Source: Pseudomonas svalbardensis (GTDB lineage: Bacteria > Pseudomonadota > Gammaproteobacteria > Pseudomonadales > Pseudomonadaceae). Taken from it: DNA of 64,000 bases. Shown here piece after piece: positions 63,101 through 64,000 of this stretch. The translations under genes were made by a program, and so were the position numbers. Location of the stretch: positions 3,483,501-3,547,500 of the forward strand of contig NZ_CP125619.1 of assembly GCF_030053115.1 (NCBI RefSeq), in the 5' to 3' direction. Every line of letters starts with the position of its first letter. Within the stretch, counting starts at the first letter, position 1. A model generated the notes under the pieces. The model was given only the letters and a program-made list of their open reading frames with translations. It made no database searches and was not told the origin of the DNA.

Positions 63101-63951
63101 CCGGGGATGTACAACAGAATCCTGCCGTCAGGTCCACGGTAGCCCCAGATATCTTTCGAGGTGTAGCGATAAAGCTTCAGGCGTCCCGTCTTGAGTATCG
63201 CGGGCACCCTGGTCGGCGCCTGCAATTGTTCGATTGTCAGCGTTGCCCATGCCTGATCAGACGGTAGCCCTGCCGCGTGCATGGCCAATTCGAATCCCTT
63301 TGCGGTCAGACTGTTCTCATGCCGCTGCAGCAAAGCGGCCATGACGAAAGCGGCTTTGGCCGACGTTTTCAGTGCGTGTGGTCTGGGTGCGATGATCACT
63401 TCGTCCGAGGGCCAGGCTTGAACAAGATAGGCCTGATATCGGTCCTGGAGGTCCAGTTCCCAGACCCATTTCTTGAAGTCAGCAGGCCTCACGGCGATCT
63501 GGGTTAGCGGTCCGTAGCGCTGCGGAACGGTTCGGCGATAAATGCCTTCATAGGTGTAGTAATAGTCGTTGCCGGGCTCGGTCAAATCATCGACGTGTTC
63601 CGTAACAACGATGGACGGCCCGACATCGGGTGGCGTGTACAAGCCAAACACTGTTTCGCCGAAACGCCCGTCGCCCACGGTTTGATAGTTGCCAATCAGC
63701 ACCTGCACCAGGGACATGGAACTCGCTACCCGCCCCTGATGGATGCCGTTCTGCGCAGGACGTCCCTTGTAATCGAGGGTCACCAGCTGTGCGGTTGTCG
63801 GATCAATGTCATGACCCCACTTTTCTTTGATCAGGTGTTCGCCAAACTGACTAGGTGTCTGCGGCAGAGCGGCATCCACAGCGGATCTCAGCTCCTCGCG
63901 CATGCCGGGAGAGGCCGGTGCATTGTCGTCTCTGTGGGGGTGGTCAATCAT
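60127..63951 (-). CDS. LRR protein with dermonecrotic-toxin-like N-terminus and a NEL domain truncated before its catalytic cysteine
   Basis: About 1274 aa, homologous in layout to the 2358-aa protein nearby (shared LALHSLKNLPGWPKSLRIEV and QLKELYPDFSNAEADELL regions). N-terminal toxin-like domain (about 1-420), a hydrophobic stretch (about 430-510, FGPLALFVPGGEGLLVLAGIID), one LRR block (about 960-1135) and the start of a NEL domain (TADFQVSYLSLQARVWRLLEEAD). The stop at 60127 falls about where the CxD motif should begin, so the ligase cysteine is absent. Start at the ATG at 63951 with GGA upstream; 63963 also possible. Function unknown; possibly an inactive or decoy form. Confidence 0.83.
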   Translation of the reverse strand: MIDHPHRDDNAPASPGMREELRSAVDAALPQTPSQFGEHLIKEKWGHDIDPTTAQLVTLDYKGRPAQNGIHQGRVASSMSLVQVLIGNYQTVGDGRFGETVFGLYTPPDVGPSIVVTEHVDDLTEPGNDYYYTYEGIYRRTVPQRYGPLTQIAVRPADFKKWVWELDLQDRYQAYLVQAWPSDEVIIAPRPHALKTSAKAAFVMAALLQRHENSLTAKGFELAMHAAGLPSDQAWATLTIEQLQAPTRVPAILKTGRLKLYRYTSKDIWGYRGPDGRILLYIPGNSSPLHAFDDSGQLHQWVVNQGRRDDTKRALAAHFAEDDRKDGTFHAGVLTALDGMAVYPKEHRLTKEAGFFNNDGFWEPGRYIDFDDSPSGTDPFAKLVLTMKEASRASVQTIRDDAQVNRDNLSAVVEPVVQWINRFGPLALFVPGGEGLLVLAGIIDAGYGLDQTINGESSSDRSAGVTRTVFGLLNALPLAGAGAALRSETAEARVIAERVREPGAAPREAVARPTPDQVVAATSGPSNLALPSRVELLRGIGPSVASFSDDVLAQIGKVSAVDDDMLRLMQAGRPPTPLLADTISRFRIDQEFGQASMLQGQRAELFESRYEALQHSEYEWVRLFQRQYPGLPKSAIEQMLDRYGVDIQSPPDAIQVRQVLRRLDSKARQYQQHARLNRAYEGLFLPSVINPESDTLALHSLKNLPGWPKSLRIEVHDSSLAGRVLDRSGAFDAASVRRLIKVGNRYQSRDMPTGFYEAVLEILSGDERETLQLSSLDPARELQLKAGDRAMPRFELVLGLGRMDFGLPFEAQGLRGGGFPGTPQGEGLTHEMMRLQLKELYPDFSNAEADELLQRAGGNAQVHIDQLKQQFQQLNIDLSGWIDQVQEDIEDMDIPFLNEVDNEAQGLTDEQIEEHNADMVQNAMHYERKTRTELADELIALWQQRASQDQRVYSGEQLVGFKLDMAGEDYHRLPVMNIRFNEVVELSMPHFHVTERETLNGFLECFPNLQTLNLECAELTQFDAEGRAQTVLPTAMFSLTHLTSLNLRATGLVFTQETASQLTGLVRLHTLDLSENPLSVPPVLLGMNDLRQLNLSDTQITRCPIGIRDEPYMISLDLCDNRITRVPPAVMNQAVSVDRVLLWGNPLTDEDTLRRLISHREHTGINLWLSAPSADYGQPIVWLRDCDEPLQQSRQALWQRLAGKPSGTRFLSAIDRLSLTADFQVSYLSLQARVWRLLEEADASGEVWSRLGTVRGRLENPLVAFRALEQRAGL

Positions 63952-64000
63952 GGTGCATTCCATTGCAGCATTTCAGGAACACCACCCTAACTGACCACGG

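Overview
The window looks like a chromosomal segment of a Pseudomonas of the fluorescens group. The support is high G+C coding sequence, five inverted pairs of the GTGGGAGCGAGCCTGCTCGCGA repeat typical of that group, an aerobic (CobN-type) cobalamin pathway, a cis/trans fatty acid isomerase, a P. fragi-type lipase, and two very large leucine-rich-repeat proteins of the dermonecrotic/NEL family. I saw no tRNA, rRNA, CRISPR array, insertion sequence or prophage. Most of it is core or shell metabolism with a few accessory genes.

Layout. 1-2.3 kb: 3' end of a DAHP synthase gene with an unusual tail, a signal-less lipase and a small parvulin. 2.4-8.0 kb: a yejABEF-type peptide ABC importer whose genes overlap or nearly abut. 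8.0-13.9 kb: a sigma-54 activator, a good -24/-12 promoter, then a GntP-type permease, 3-hydroxybutyrate dehydrogenase and acetoacetyl-CoA synthetase, forming a 3-hydroxybutyrate/acetoacetate module. 14.0-18.1 kb: a PilU-like ATPase, a hybrid histidine kinase and a second parvulin. 18.2-24.9 kb (minus strand): an amino-acid-type ABC importer, RidA, an IclR regulator, a PLP-dependent deaminase and a KDG kinase. Together these fit uptake of D-glucosaminate, its deamination to 2-keto-3-deoxygluconate and phosphorylation. 25.2-26.3 kb: a near-perfect lux-box palindrome in front of a small lectin-like protein and a thioredoxin-like protein. 26.3-30.5 kb: a divergent LysR/MFS pair and a divergent MerR/ene-reductase pair with a textbook MerR operator. 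30.7-32.3 kb: a phospholipase D-like protein.

32.3-41.9 kb is a cobalamin locus. On the minus strand lie cobW, cobN and a chlI/chlD gene; on the plus strand cbtB, cbtA, cobE and cobM. The two arms are headed by back-to-back cobalamin riboswitches. The chelatase gene is the best find: the ChlI-like frame ends on an A_AAA_AAG slippery heptamer, followed after 5 nt by an 11-bp perfect hairpin, and the -1 frame runs straight into a VWA domain that has no credible start of its own. This is a complete programmed -1 frameshift signal expected to make both AAA+ cobaltochelatase subunits from one gene. 41.9-48.9 kb: nfuA, cti and the B12-dependent methionine synthase metH.

48.9-64.0 kb holds two minus-strand LRR/NEL proteins flanking small genes and a cysI-DUF934 sulfite reductase pair. 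The first (2358 aa) carries three LRR modules and an intact CxD ubiquitin-ligase motif. The second (about 1274 aa) has one LRR module and a NEL domain that stops just before the catalytic cysteine. A 37-residue membrane protein (57531-57644) was found by reading the minus strand directly.
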